A DNA stretch of 64,000 nt from CAYOID01 sp964573115 (lineage in GTDB: Bacteria; Desulfobacterota; Desulfovibrionia; Desulfovibrionales; Desulfothermaceae): NCBI GenBank assembly GCA_964573115.1, contig CAZNIP010000003.1:10148-74147 (forward strand), given 5' to 3'. The stretch's first letter is position 1. Each line of letters opens with the position of its first letter. Both the position numbers and the translations under genes were made by a program. Under the pieces are notes generated by a model. The model was given only the letters and a program-made list of their open reading frames with translations. It was not told the origin of the DNA and did no database searches. This document shows, one piece after another, positions 34,135 through 43,111 of this stretch.

Positions 34135-35172
34135 ATGACCCCTCGAGGTCTCAGTCCTGACCCCGGCGAAGCCGATCTAAATCGATTTTTCCAGCTGGTG
34201 GGCTTTCCTGCCCAGGCCAGGGAGTGGTGGAACCGGTTCTATGAGCCGGATGAGGTGGCCCTGGTGCTCAGTCTGGACCAGAGGCACGACCAGGAGCTTT
34301 CAGGGGAGCCTCCCCCCCGGCACCTCGAGACCCCGGCAGCAATGGCCGGGCAGGTGAAGAGGGCCATCAAGCGGGGCGTCCTGGACCGACTCCCTGATGG
34401 ACGTTTGAGGGCAGCGGATTTTCATGCCCGGTTCGAGCTATGGGCCCTGTTCGAGGGCTGGATGGATGTCCCTCGGGCGGTTCGGGAGGCCCTTCTGGAA
34501 TGGGAGATGGCCGCTTTCGAAGAGCGCAACCAAAGCCTTCTGAACGCTCTGGCCAGCGGAGGGGCGGTTGATCCCGGCCGGATCAGGCCCCGGACCGTCC
34601 TGCTGAGCGAGGCGCTGGCTCTGCTGGGCAAGGTCGAGCACATTTTTTTGTGGCCCTGCAACTGCAGGTCCATGGCCGGCCGCTGTTCCAAACCGGTGCT
34701 GACCTGCCTGCGGTTTGCCAACGACCGGGATTTGGGCTGGGAAATCTCCCGATCCAGGGCCAGGGAGATGACCCGAGAGGCCCACACAAAGGGGCTGATG
34801 CACAGCGCCGAGGTTGCCGTCCTCCCAGACGGAGAGATCACCGGGGCCCTGTGCCACTGCTGTCATGACTGCTGCTTTCCCCATCGATTGGGGGCCAGCC
34901 GCGGCCTGCAGGGGCTCTATCCGGAAAAGAGGCATCAGGCTGTGCTCGCTGCAGAAGCCTGCTCCGGGTGCGGAAGATGCATCAAGCGCTGCCCGGCAGG
35001 GGCCTTCGAGGCCCGGGACACCACAGCCTCAAACAAGAGGCATGTCGTTTTTCAGGCCCAGAAGTGCCTGGGCTGCGGTCTGTGCGTGTCCACCTGCCCT
35101 GAAGGGGCCCTGGGCATGATTCCATCCAGACATCATTCCGATCCAGATTTTGAGTCCCTCCTCTGTCCGTAG
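34135..35172 (+). CDS. 4Fe-4S ferredoxin-type protein
   Basis: A 345-residue cytoplasmic iron-sulfur protein. The C-terminal 85 residues hold two classic [4Fe-4S] motifs, CSGCGRCIKRCP and CLGCGLCVSTCP. The middle has two more cysteine groups, CNCRSMAGRC...C near residue 180 and CHCCHDCC near residue 242, which may bind another cluster. The N-terminal 170 residues look helical and carry no motif I recognise. Such proteins move electrons or mature redox enzymes. It follows xth by 31 bp with GGAGG upstream. The partner is unknown. Confidence 0.75.
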   Translation: MTPRGLSPDPGEADLNRFFQLVGFPAQAREWWNRFYEPDEVALVLSLDQRHDQELSGEPPPRHLETPAAMAGQVKRAIKRGVLDRLPDGRLRAADFHARFELWALFEGWMDVPRAVREALLEWEMAAFEERNQSLLNALASGGAVDPGRIRPRTVLLSEALALLGKVEHIFLWPCNCRSMAGRCSKPVLTCLRFANDRDLGWEISRSRAREMTREAHTKGLMHSAEVAVLPDGEITGALCHCCHDCCFPHRLGASRGLQGLYPEKRHQAVLAAEACSGCGRCIKRCPAGAFEARDTTASNKRHVVFQAQKCLGCGLCVSTCPEGALGMIPSRHHSDPDFESLLCP

Positions 35173-35361
35173 TCTGAAAAAATTTCGACGCCGAGTTGCA
35201 AACCTCCTGAAATTGAGATAATTCCAATACCATCATGGAAAAGGACTGAGCTGTCTGGTTCAGGAGCAGGTTCTGATCCGGCCTCTCGTCCTGCTGCCTT
35301 TTCCTTCGACAGGTTCCCAAGCGGTCGGTCCGGGGACGGAACTGCAACCAAGGAGTGTGCC

Positions 35362-37017
35362 ATGGCCAAGAAGGATTCCATTCATCCAGGCGTTGTCGAT
35401 CTCAAGTCACAGCTGGAGCAGGGGACAATAACCCGTCGTGAGTTCATCAGGTACGCCTGTCTGCTCGGGCTGTCGGCTGCGGCCGCCGCGAACATGGCCG
35501 GGCTGACCTGGCCGAAGAGGGCTCTTGCAGCCGAAGTTCAGAGGGGGGGCAAGGTCAGGGTGGCCAGCCCGGTGCACAAGGTCACCCATCCGGCCCAGTT
35601 CTCCTGGATCGCGCCGTCGCAGCAGCTTCGCCAGGTGGCCGAGTACCTGACGTACACGGACAACAAGAACATCACCCATCCGTATCTGCTCGAGAAATGG
35701 TCGGCCAGCGAGGACCTGAAGACCTGGACCCTGAGCCTTCGGAAGGGTGTGACCTTCAACAACGGCGATCCTTTCACTGCCGACGACGTCATCTTTACCC
35801 TCAACCAGTGGTTGGACGAGAATGTCGGCTCCTCCATGCTCGGCCTGATGAAGGGCTACCTCGACCCCACCGGGATGGAGAAGGTTTCCGAGCATGAGGT
35901 CAAGCTGCATCTCAAGCGGGCGGAAATCGCCGTGCCCGAGCACATGTTCCACTACCCGGCCCTGGTCCTCAACCACAGGACCTTTGAAGGGGACTTCATC
36001 AAGCAGCCGCATGGGACTGGTCCCTTCACCCTGGAGCTCTACCGGGAGGGGGAGCGCTGTCTGCTCAAGCGGCGCTCAGATTACTGGAGGCAGGGGGCCG
36101 ACGGCCGGCCGCAGCCCTACCTGGACGAGGTCGAGTTCATCGATATGGGCACGGAAATGCCTCCCATGATTGCGGCCATCCAGTCCGGGGAGATCGACAC
36201 CATCGATTTCGGGGACATCAGCGGCGTCGAGGCCTTCAAGGCCTTGCGGGACAACCCGGAGATCGACATCGTCTCCTCGGCCACGGGCCAGACCAGGATC
36301 CTGCGCATGCGGGCGGACAAGAAGCCCTGGGACGACAACCGGGTCCGCATGGCCCTGAAGCTCTGCCAGCACCGGGAAAAGACCCTGCAGCTGGCCTACT
36401 TCGGTGAAGGGCTGCTGGGGCAGGACTTTCACGTCAGCCAAGTCCATCCCGAGTACTGCACAAAGCCGACCCCGGAGTATGACCCGGATCGGGCCAGGCA
36501 GCTGCTCAAGGAGGCCGGCTACCCCAATGGCCTGGAGGTCAGTCTGGCCGTGGGCAGCGGGTGGAAGGAGATCGTGCGCTATGCCGAGGTGCTCAAGGAG
36601 GACGCCAAGGCTGGCGGGTTCACGGTCAACATCCAGACCATGCCCAACAGCCAGTACTGGGAGAAGTGGACCGAGGTTGACCTGGGGATCACCACCTGGG
36701 CCCACCGGCCCATCGGGACCATGATCCTCAACCTGGCCTACACCGCGGATGACCAGGGCAACCCTGTCCCCTGGAACGAGACCAACTGGGTGGACAAGGA
36801 GTTTGACCAACTCCTGGCCAGGGCCAACGGGACCCTGGATGTGGACAAGAGGCGGCAGATCTTCTGCAAGCTGGAGGAGATCCAGCAGTCAAGGGGCTCC
36901 ATTGGAAACACCTTCTGGATCAATGTCTGGACCATCACCCGGAAGCGGGTCCAGAACCTCCAGGCCCATCCCAGCCTGTACATGATGTACAACGATGTCT
37001 GGCTGCAGCAGGCCTGA
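35362..37017 (+). CDS. peptide-type ABC transporter substrate-binding protein (Tat-exported)
   Basis: A 551-residue SBP_bac_5 (OppA/DppA) family receptor. The N-terminus carries a Tat signal, TRREFIRYACLLGLSAAAAA, with twin arginine at residues 25-26. The mature part shows WTLSLRKGVTFNNGDPFTADDV, the family signature near residue 130. AAGGAG lies 8 nt before the ATG. It is the receptor for the ABC system whose ATPase and permeases lie at 40748-45399. Tat export suggests it folds, perhaps with a ligand, before secretion. The ligand may be a quaternary amine or peptide. Confidence 0.9.
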   Translation: MAKKDSIHPGVVDLKSQLEQGTITRREFIRYACLLGLSAAAAANMAGLTWPKRALAAEVQRGGKVRVASPVHKVTHPAQFSWIAPSQQLRQVAEYLTYTDNKNITHPYLLEKWSASEDLKTWTLSLRKGVTFNNGDPFTADDVIFTLNQWLDENVGSSMLGLMKGYLDPTGMEKVSEHEVKLHLKRAEIAVPEHMFHYPALVLNHRTFEGDFIKQPHGTGPFTLELYREGERCLLKRRSDYWRQGADGRPQPYLDEVEFIDMGTEMPPMIAAIQSGEIDTIDFGDISGVEAFKALRDNPEIDIVSSATGQTRILRMRADKKPWDDNRVRMALKLCQHREKTLQLAYFGEGLLGQDFHVSQVHPEYCTKPTPEYDPDRARQLLKEAGYPNGLEVSLAVGSGWKEIVRYAEVLKEDAKAGGFTVNIQTMPNSQYWEKWTEVDLGITTWAHRPIGTMILNLAYTADDQGNPVPWNETNWVDKEFDQLLARANGTLDVDKRRQIFCKLEEIQQSRGSIGNTFWINVWTITRKRVQNLQAHPSLYMMYNDVWLQQA

Positions 37018-37048
37018 GGCAGGCCTGTGCGGCAACCTGTGCCGGGCC

Positions 37049-37220
37049 GAAGGTCGTGGGTTGAGGGTGGATGGTTGAGGGAAGAAAAGATCCTCGACGC
37101 GTTGGGAAGGGCTGTAACTCGTCCAGTTTGGTCAGGGAAGAAGCTCTGTCCAGGCACGGCACTTGAAGTCCTTCTTCCTGAACACCGGCACCTGAAAACG
37201 TGTGATTGAGTTCATACGAG
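37049..37220 (+). repeat. modular intergenic repeat (copy R5)
   Basis: GAAGGTCGTGGGTTGAGGG, TGGATGGTTGAGGGAAGAAAAGAT, CGTCCAGTTTGGTCAGGGAAG, CACCTGAAAACGTGTGATTG and GAGTTCATACGAG in order. All blocks except the leading hairpin are present. Confidence 0.8.
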
Positions 37221-37237
37221 AAATGGCGATTGCCTTC

Positions 37238-37276
37238 ATGCGCCGGGAGCAGTATGCTCCTGGCGCATTGATTTTT
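37238..37276 (+). terminator. rho-independent terminator after the binding-protein gene
   Basis: ATGCGCCGGGAGCA and TGCTCCTGGCGCAT pair over 14 bp (one G-U) with loop GTA, followed by TTGATTTTT. Confidence 0.75.
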
Positions 37277-37287
37277 GCGTCGTTCAT

Positions 37288-37318
37288 GTTTCAGCGCTGC
37301 CGCCGGCAGCGCTGAAAC
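37288..37318 (+). repeat. hairpin before the AOR-family gene
   Basis: GTTTCAGCGCTGCC and GGCAGCGCTGAAAC form a perfect 14-bp stem with loop GCC, about 65 bp before the AOR start. The arms belong to the same hairpin style as the repeat family (TTCAGC...GCC nnn GGC...GCTGAA). Confidence 0.6.
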
Positions 37319-37378
37319 CAGGCCCTGGAAACCTGACATCTTTGATCCATCGGCCGCCCTGGCTGCCGACACGGACCT

Positions 37379-39283
37379 GTGGCCATGTCATGTGCAGGTG
37401 ATGTCCTCGAGCTGGACCTGAGCACCGGGAGGTGCACCAGGGTCCCTTTCTGCCCCTGGATTGAGAGGAATCTCGGATGCGGCCGGGGGTTCAATGCCGA
37501 CCTGCTCAGCAGGGACATGGCTCCTGGTACTGACCCTTTGTCCGAAGGCAACATTCTGGTCTTTTCGGCCGGCCTGCTGGCCGGGACGAGCCTGCCAGCC
37601 GCCACCAGACTCCATGTCAGCGCCCGCTCGCCCCAGACCGGCCTTTTGGGGAGCTCGAACATCGGCGGGGATTTCGCCCTCCACTTCAGGCGGTGCGGGT
37701 TTCAGAGCCTGGTGCTCCGGGGGCGGGCCCCGTCCCCCGTGGTGGTGGTGATCGAACCTTCAGGGGCCCATGTCCAGGACGGCGCTGGGCTGTGGGGGCT
37801 GGACACCTGGCAGACCTGGAACGAGCTGCAGACGAGGGTCGGCCCCGGAGCTCAGGTCCTGTGCATCGGCCCGGCTGGAGAACAGCTGGTCCGGTTTGCC
37901 TGCATCATGTCCCAGGACGACCATGCAGCCGGGAGGACCGGGCTGGGCGCGGTCATGGGCTCCAAAAACGTCAAGGCCCTGGTCGTCGGCCATCAGGAGC
38001 CGGACAGGGACCTGATCGCCCCCGATGTTCGCAGGGCTGTCAGGAGCTATGTCCGGGCGGTTTCAGAGAGCCCTGAATATCGGACCCTGGCCAGGTACGG
38101 CGGGGCCGGGTACGTGACCTGGTGCGATGAGAAAAACATCCTGGCCACAAGAAACTATCGACAGAGCAGGTTTGAACGGGTCCAGTCCATTGACGGGCGC
38201 AAGCTCGAGGCCAGGAAGGTCAGGACCAGGGGGTGCTTTCGTTGCCCTGTTCGCTGCAAGGCCGACCTGGAGATGGGATCCGAGCTCTTTCCCCAGGAAA
38301 AGGCTGTCCGCCCTGAATTCGAGCCCATGGTCAATCTGGGCTCGAAGTGCGGGCTGAGTGATTTGGATCGCCTGGTCTTTCTGGACAACCTCTGTTCCAG
38401 GCTGGGCATGGACGTCATCTCCAGCGGCAGCGCCCTGGCCTTTGCCATGGACCTCTTTGAAAAGGGGATCCTGAGCACCAGGGACACTGGCGGGCTGGAG
38501 ATCCGCTGGGGCGACGGCCAGGTCATGGAGAAGCTCCTGCAGCAGATCGCCAGACGGGAAGGGTTCGGGGGGATCCTGGCCCTGGGAGTCAAGAGGGCTG
38601 CCGAGATCATCGGTCCAGGGGCCGAGGAACGGGCCCCCCATGTCAAGGGGCTCGAGCTGACGGCCTACTGCCCGGAGAACATGTTCGGCACGGCTCTGGG
38701 GTATGTTGTTTCCAGCCGGGGGGGGGATTTCAACACGGTCTACCCCAGTCTGGAGTACACCTGGCCTGCTGATCGGGCTGAAAGAGAGTTCGGGACGCCC
38801 CTGGCCGTGGACCCCACGTCAACCCAAGGCAAAGCCGGGCTCATCCGGAGGTCCACCATCGTCAACTGCACCCTGGACTGCCTGGGCCTGTGCAAGGTCC
38901 CGCTCCTGAGCCTGGTCAACGGTTTCGATCTGGTTCTGGAGACCGAGCTGACCAACTCGGTCACCGGCCGGGGCCTTGAACCAGAGGACCTGTTCCTGAT
39001 GGGTGAGCGGGTGGCCAATCTGGAGCGGCTCCTGAACATCGACTGGGGACTGAGTGCGGACCAGGAGGTCCTGCCCAGGATGTTTCAGGCCGCATTTCTC
39101 GGCGAGTCAGGTCAGGGACGGGACCGCCTCTCGACCATGGTCCAGGAGTTCTATGAGGTCATGGGCTGGGACGGCCGGGGACATCCTTTGACGTTTACCC
39201 TGGACAGGCTTGGGCTGCCAGCAGGAGGAAAGCGCGTTCCGGCTGGTGGCGATACCGGAAGAGTTGAATTGAAAAAAGGATGA
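37379..39283 (+). CDS. aldehyde:ferredoxin oxidoreductase family protein
   Basis: A 634-residue enzyme of the tungsten/molybdopterin AOR family, which oxidises an aldehyde to an acid with ferredoxin. The N-terminal domain has CGRGFNADLL and the pterin-binding segment RTGLGAVMGSKNVKALVV; CFRCPVRC near residue 285 plus a late DCLGLC near residue 502 supply the [4Fe-4S] cysteines. The start may be GTG 37379 or ATG 37385; neither has a good ribosome site. The stop overlaps the MttB leader, so an aldehyde such as formaldehyde or betaine aldehyde from amine breakdown is an attractive but unproven substrate. Confidence 0.88.
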   Translation: MAMSCAGDVLELDLSTGRCTRVPFCPWIERNLGCGRGFNADLLSRDMAPGTDPLSEGNILVFSAGLLAGTSLPAATRLHVSARSPQTGLLGSSNIGGDFALHFRRCGFQSLVLRGRAPSPVVVVIEPSGAHVQDGAGLWGLDTWQTWNELQTRVGPGAQVLCIGPAGEQLVRFACIMSQDDHAAGRTGLGAVMGSKNVKALVVGHQEPDRDLIAPDVRRAVRSYVRAVSESPEYRTLARYGGAGYVTWCDEKNILATRNYRQSRFERVQSIDGRKLEARKVRTRGCFRCPVRCKADLEMGSELFPQEKAVRPEFEPMVNLGSKCGLSDLDRLVFLDNLCSRLGMDVISSGSALAFAMDLFEKGILSTRDTGGLEIRWGDGQVMEKLLQQIARREGFGGILALGVKRAAEIIGPGAEERAPHVKGLELTAYCPENMFGTALGYVVSSRGGDFNTVYPSLEYTWPADRAEREFGTPLAVDPTSTQGKAGLIRRSTIVNCTLDCLGLCKVPLLSLVNGFDLVLETELTNSVTGRGLEPEDLFLMGERVANLERLLNIDWGLSADQEVLPRMFQAAFLGESGQGRDRLSTMVQEFYEVMGWDGRGHPLTFTLDRLGLPAGGKRVPAGGDTGRVELKKG

Positions 39284-39288
39284 TGACC

Positions 39289-40746
39289 ATGCACGAGAAC
39301 GGATTCATGCAGGGGATGCAGCCGGAGATCAGGTTTTTGAACCCAGAGGACAAAAAGGCCATCTATCAGGGGGCTCTTGAAGTCCTGTCCCGGATGGGCA
39401 TGCAGGTCCTGCATCCTGAAGGCCTGGAACTGCTGCGTCAGGCCGGGTGCGAGGTTGGCCAGGACAGCATGGTCAGGATTCCGGCCGGCCTGGTCGCCGA
39501 GGCATTGAGCTCGGCCCCGCAATCCATCCCTGTCTATGACCGCAAAGGGGAGCTGGCCATGGATCTGGGGTCCACCAGGTCCTATTTCGGGACCGGCTCG
39601 GATCTGATCTACGCCCTGGACGGGCAGAGCTTCGAGCGCTCCGTGGCCAGCCTGGAGGATGTGGCCAGGGCGGCCAGAGTCTGCGACGCCCTGCCCAACA
39701 TTGACTTCGTGATGTCTTTTGCCCACCCGTCCGAGCTGTCCCCGCACGTGGCCTACCTGGCCAGCTTCCAGGCCATGGCCGAGAACACGGTCAAACCCAT
39801 TGTCAACACGGCCGAGGGCAGGTCCGACCTGGCGGAGATGCGGCATATCGGCATCCTGCTGCGCGGATCCGAACAGGCGCTGCGGGAGCGCCCCTACACC
39901 ATTCAGTATGCTGAACCCATCAGCCCCCTCAAGCACCCCTTCCACAGTGTGGACAAGCTCCTGTTCTGCGCTGAATCCGGGATTCCCTGCATCTACTCCC
40001 CCGCGCCCATGGCCGGGTCCACGGCACCCATGTCCATGGCCGGGCACGTGGTCCAGGGGCTGGCCGAAAGCCTGTTCGGCCTGGTCATGCACCAGCTCAA
40101 GGCCCCCGGGGCCCCTTTCATCATGGGCATGGGTGCGGCGGTGCTGGACATGGTCAGCAGCGAGTGCAGCTACAACGCCCCGGAGTACTACCTGTCCTAC
40201 ATGGCCATGATCGAGATGAGCCACCACCTCGACCTGCCCAGCTGGGGCTACGCCGGCACGAGCGATGCCCAGATACCCGACGGCCAGGCCACCTTCGAGG
40301 CAGGGATGATGACCTTTCTCTCGGCCATGTCCGGGGCCAACCTCAACCATGACGTGGGCTATCTGGATTTCGGCCGAACAGGGAGTTTGGAGATGATCGT
40401 CATCTGCAACGAGATCATCGGGCAGATCAGGAGGATGCAGAAAGGGGTCCCGGTTGACGCCTCCACCCTGGCCCTGGAGGTCATCAGGGAGGTCGGTCCC
40501 GGGGGCCACTACCTGATGCACGAACACACCCTGGAACATGTCCGGTCCACCCAGTGGCGGCCAAAGCTCTTTTCCCGGGTGGGGCGGGACGCCTGGGAGC
40601 AGCAGGGACGCCTGAGTCTGCTGGACCGGGCCGGGCAGGAGCTCGAATCGATCCTTGCCTCCCACGAGCCAGAGCCCATCCCGGAAGACGTCCAGGGCCG
40701 GATTCAAGGCCAGGTCGATGGTTTCTTTTCCAGGTTCAGGAATTGA
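39289..40746 (+). CDS. MttB-family corrinoid methyltransferase, pyrrolysine-free
   Basis: A 485-residue member of the trimethylamine:corrinoid methyltransferase superfamily, recognised from the TIM-barrel segments SYFGTGSDLIY, PIVNTAEGRSDLAEM and SPAPMAGSTAPMSMAGHVVQGLAE. No in-frame amber codon is present, so it belongs to the non-Pyl group (MtgB-like), whose known members demethylate glycine betaine, proline betaine or carnitine. The residue in SDAQIPDGQA may mark the Pyl position. ATG 39289 has AAAAGGA at a suitable 8 nt; ATGs at 39280 and 39283 are too close to it. No corrinoid protein is nearby. Confidence 0.88.
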   Translation: MHENGFMQGMQPEIRFLNPEDKKAIYQGALEVLSRMGMQVLHPEGLELLRQAGCEVGQDSMVRIPAGLVAEALSSAPQSIPVYDRKGELAMDLGSTRSYFGTGSDLIYALDGQSFERSVASLEDVARAARVCDALPNIDFVMSFAHPSELSPHVAYLASFQAMAENTVKPIVNTAEGRSDLAEMRHIGILLRGSEQALRERPYTIQYAEPISPLKHPFHSVDKLLFCAESGIPCIYSPAPMAGSTAPMSMAGHVVQGLAESLFGLVMHQLKAPGAPFIMGMGAAVLDMVSSECSYNAPEYYLSYMAMIEMSHHLDLPSWGYAGTSDAQIPDGQATFEAGMMTFLSAMSGANLNHDVGYLDFGRTGSLEMIVICNEIIGQIRRMQKGVPVDASTLALEVIREVGPGGHYLMHEHTLEHVRSTQWRPKLFSRVGRDAWEQQGRLSLLDRAGQELESILASHEPEPIPEDVQGRIQGQVDGFFSRFRN

Positions 40747-40747
40747 T

Positions 40748-42874
40748 TCAAGCCTCGGCATGGAAGCTGGCAATGACGTCCCCGAAGCTGAGCAGGGACT
40801 CGACGGGCAGGTGGCAGGCGATTTTATGCCCCTGACCGGTCTCCCTCCACGGCGGCTCCTCCAGGGCGCAGACGGCTCCCTGGTCCGGCAGGTGCGTCCG
40901 CCTGGGGCACCTGGTGTGGAACCGGCATCCGCTGGGGGGATTGAGGGCGCTGGGCACGTTGCCGCTGAGACGGATGTGGGCCTGCCTGGCTTCGGGATCG
41001 GCCACTGGGACAGCCGAGAGCAGAGCCTCGGTGTAGGGGTGGTAGGGGGGGCGGTAGATCCTGTTCACCGGGCCGACCTCCATGATCTGGCCCAGGTACA
41101 TGATGGCCACATGGTCGCAGAAGAAGCGGACCACGCTGAGGTCGTGGGCGATGAAGAGCAGGGTCGTGTTGTACTCTTTCTGGATGTCCAGGAAGAGGTT
41201 GAGCACGGCGGCCTGGACCGAGACGTCCAGGGCCGAGACCGGCTCGTCGCAGATGACGATGTTCGGGTTGCTGGCCAGGGCCCGGGCGATGCCCACCCGC
41301 TGCTTTTCGCCCCCGCTGAGCTGGCGGGGAAAGCGGTTGTAGTAAGTTGAGCCGAGCTTGACGGCCCGCAGGAGCCTGATGACCTCTTCCCTGACCTGCC
41401 CTCTGGGCACGGTCTTGAAGCGTTTGATGGGCCGGGCGATCTGCTGGCCCACCGGATAGGCCGGGTTGAGGGTCGAGTCCGGGTTCTGGAAGACCATCTG
41501 CAGCTCCTTGATCACGGATCGGTCCCTGGAGTCGATGGGCTTGCTGATGTCCAGGTCCAGGAAATGGGCCTCCCCGTCGGTGACCGGTTCCAGACCGATC
41601 ATGGCCTTGACCAGGGTCGACTTGCCGCAGCCCGACTCACCGACAATGCCCAGGGTCTCCCCCCTGGCCACGGCCAGGGACACATCGTCCACAGCCTTGA
41701 CAAAGTTCTTCCGCCCCAACCCGAAAAAACTGGCCACAGACTCGGCCTTTTTCTCGTAGTAGACCCTGAGCTCCTGGACGGACAGGATCGGTCCCTCCCG
41801 GGACTCGTCCTGGGTCGCTTTGGCCTGACCGGCGACCATGTCTTCACCCTCAGCCGCCTGCTGGAGGATCTCCGTGGACCGGAAGCACCTGGCCCTGTGG
41901 TCTGGCGAGATGTCGGAGTATCCCGGCCTGGACTGGCGGCAGATTTCCAGGGCGTAGTCGCAGCGGGGCTCGAACACGCAGGCGTTGTCCGGCCGTTCTG
42001 ATGGCGGCGGCACCCGGCCCCTGATGGGGTGCAGAACCGAGCTCAGCTTGTCCTTGCCCAGGGTGGGCACACATTTCAGCAGGCCCAGGGTGTAGGGGTG
42101 GCTGGGGTTTTTGAACAGGTCCAGGGCCGGGGCCTGCTCCACTCCCTGACCGGCGTACATGACGCAGATCCGTTCGCAGACCCTGGCGATGACCCCCAGA
42201 TTGTGGGAGATGAAGAGGATCCCGGTGTCGAAGTCGGTTTTCAAATCTTCAACCAGATCCAGGACCGCAGCCTCGACAGTGACGTCCAGGGCCGTGGTCG
42301 GTTCGTCCATGATCAGCAGGGCCGGGTTGTTGAGCATGGCCATGGCGATGACCACCCTCTGCTGCTGGCCTCCGGAGAGTTGAAAGGTGTAGCGGCGCAT
42401 CACGTCGCCGGCATCCGGCATGTGCACCCTCTTGAGCATCTCCACGGACCGTTCCCAGGCCTGATCCCTGCTGATGTCCCGATGGGCTGTCAGGACCTCG
42501 CTGAGCTGCTCCCCGACCCGGAGCACAGGGTTCAGGGCGGCCATGGGGTCCTGGTAGACCATGGAGATCCTGTCTCCTCGAATGGCGGTCAAGTCCTTTT
42601 CGGACCGGCCCACCAGGTCCTGGCCGTCAAAGACGATCTGCCCGCTGGTGATCCTGCCGTTCTGTCCCAGAAAGCCGACCACCCCGAAGGCCACCGTGGA
42701 CTTGCCGCAGCCGGACTCCCCCACGAGCCCGAGGCTCTGCCGCCGGTTCAGGGTGAAGGACAGGTCCTGAACGGCCGGAACCAGTCCGTTCCGGGTCTGA
42801 TAGCCGATGGACAGGTCCTTGACCTCGAGCAGGGGCTGCTCAGCTTGGAGAGGTTCTGCGTCCTTGGAGTTCAT
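40748..42874 (-). CDS. fused double ABC ATPase of a peptide-type importer (DppD-DppF fusion)
   Basis: A 708-residue protein with two complete ABC ATPase domains in one chain. The first has Walker A GESGCGKS near residue 55, signature LSGGQQQR and Walker B LLIMDEPTTALD; an oligopeptide-type C-terminal extension with cysteines (CVFEPRCDYALEIC) follows. The second has GESGCGKS near residue 415, LSGGEKQR and IVICDEPVSALD, and ends with the same extension (CRFHTRCPRRTHLPDQGAVC). Such fusions resemble YejF/GsiA. It powers the two permeases at 43112-45399. It converges on mttB with one base between the stops. Confidence 0.93.
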   Translation of the reverse strand: MNSKDAEPLQAEQPLLEVKDLSIGYQTRNGLVPAVQDLSFTLNRRQSLGLVGESGCGKSTVAFGVVGFLGQNGRITSGQIVFDGQDLVGRSEKDLTAIRGDRISMVYQDPMAALNPVLRVGEQLSEVLTAHRDISRDQAWERSVEMLKRVHMPDAGDVMRRYTFQLSGGQQQRVVIAMAMLNNPALLIMDEPTTALDVTVEAAVLDLVEDLKTDFDTGILFISHNLGVIARVCERICVMYAGQGVEQAPALDLFKNPSHPYTLGLLKCVPTLGKDKLSSVLHPIRGRVPPPSERPDNACVFEPRCDYALEICRQSRPGYSDISPDHRARCFRSTEILQQAAEGEDMVAGQAKATQDESREGPILSVQELRVYYEKKAESVASFFGLGRKNFVKAVDDVSLAVARGETLGIVGESGCGKSTLVKAMIGLEPVTDGEAHFLDLDISKPIDSRDRSVIKELQMVFQNPDSTLNPAYPVGQQIARPIKRFKTVPRGQVREEVIRLLRAVKLGSTYYNRFPRQLSGGEKQRVGIARALASNPNIVICDEPVSALDVSVQAAVLNLFLDIQKEYNTTLLFIAHDLSVVRFFCDHVAIMYLGQIMEVGPVNRIYRPPYHPYTEALLSAVPVADPEARQAHIRLSGNVPSALNPPSGCRFHTRCPRRTHLPDQGAVCALEEPPWRETGQGHKIACHLPVESLLSFGDVIASFHAEA

Positions 42875-42881
42875 AGCTTGT

Positions 42882-43025
42882 CAGCCCGGCCTCTGGCCGG
42901 GCTGATGGTCGAGGGTTGAGGGTGGATGGTTGAGGGAAGAAAAGATTCCCGACTTGCCGAAAAAAGCGTCGATTCGGCCAGTTTGATCAAAGAAGAAACT
43001 TCCCCAAAATCAAGTTTCATACGAG
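42882..43025 (+). repeat. modular intergenic repeat (copy R6, reference copy)
   Basis: The clearest short full copy. Hairpin CAGCCCGGCC/TCT/GGCCGGGCTG (42882-42904), GGTCGAGGGTTGAGGG with TGGATGGTTGAGGG and AAGAAAAGATTCCCGAC, then TTCGGCCAGTTTGATCA with AAGAAGAAACTT, then AAGTTTCATACGAG. It fills the gap between the two minus-strand ABC genes. Confidence 0.85.
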
Positions 43026-43111
43026 CGGGGCCTGACTGATGCGTCTTCTTGGGGGTCGAAACCAGCATGTGTTCAGTCACGAAAACAGGAGCCTGGAATG
43101 CTCTTCTTCTG

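Noticed and set aside
39289..40746. possible pyrrolysine codon in the MttB gene
   Set aside because: The frame has no in-frame TAG.
39151..40773. 540-codon minus-strand open frame
   Set aside because: Antisense to the MttB gene, which has clear family motifs.
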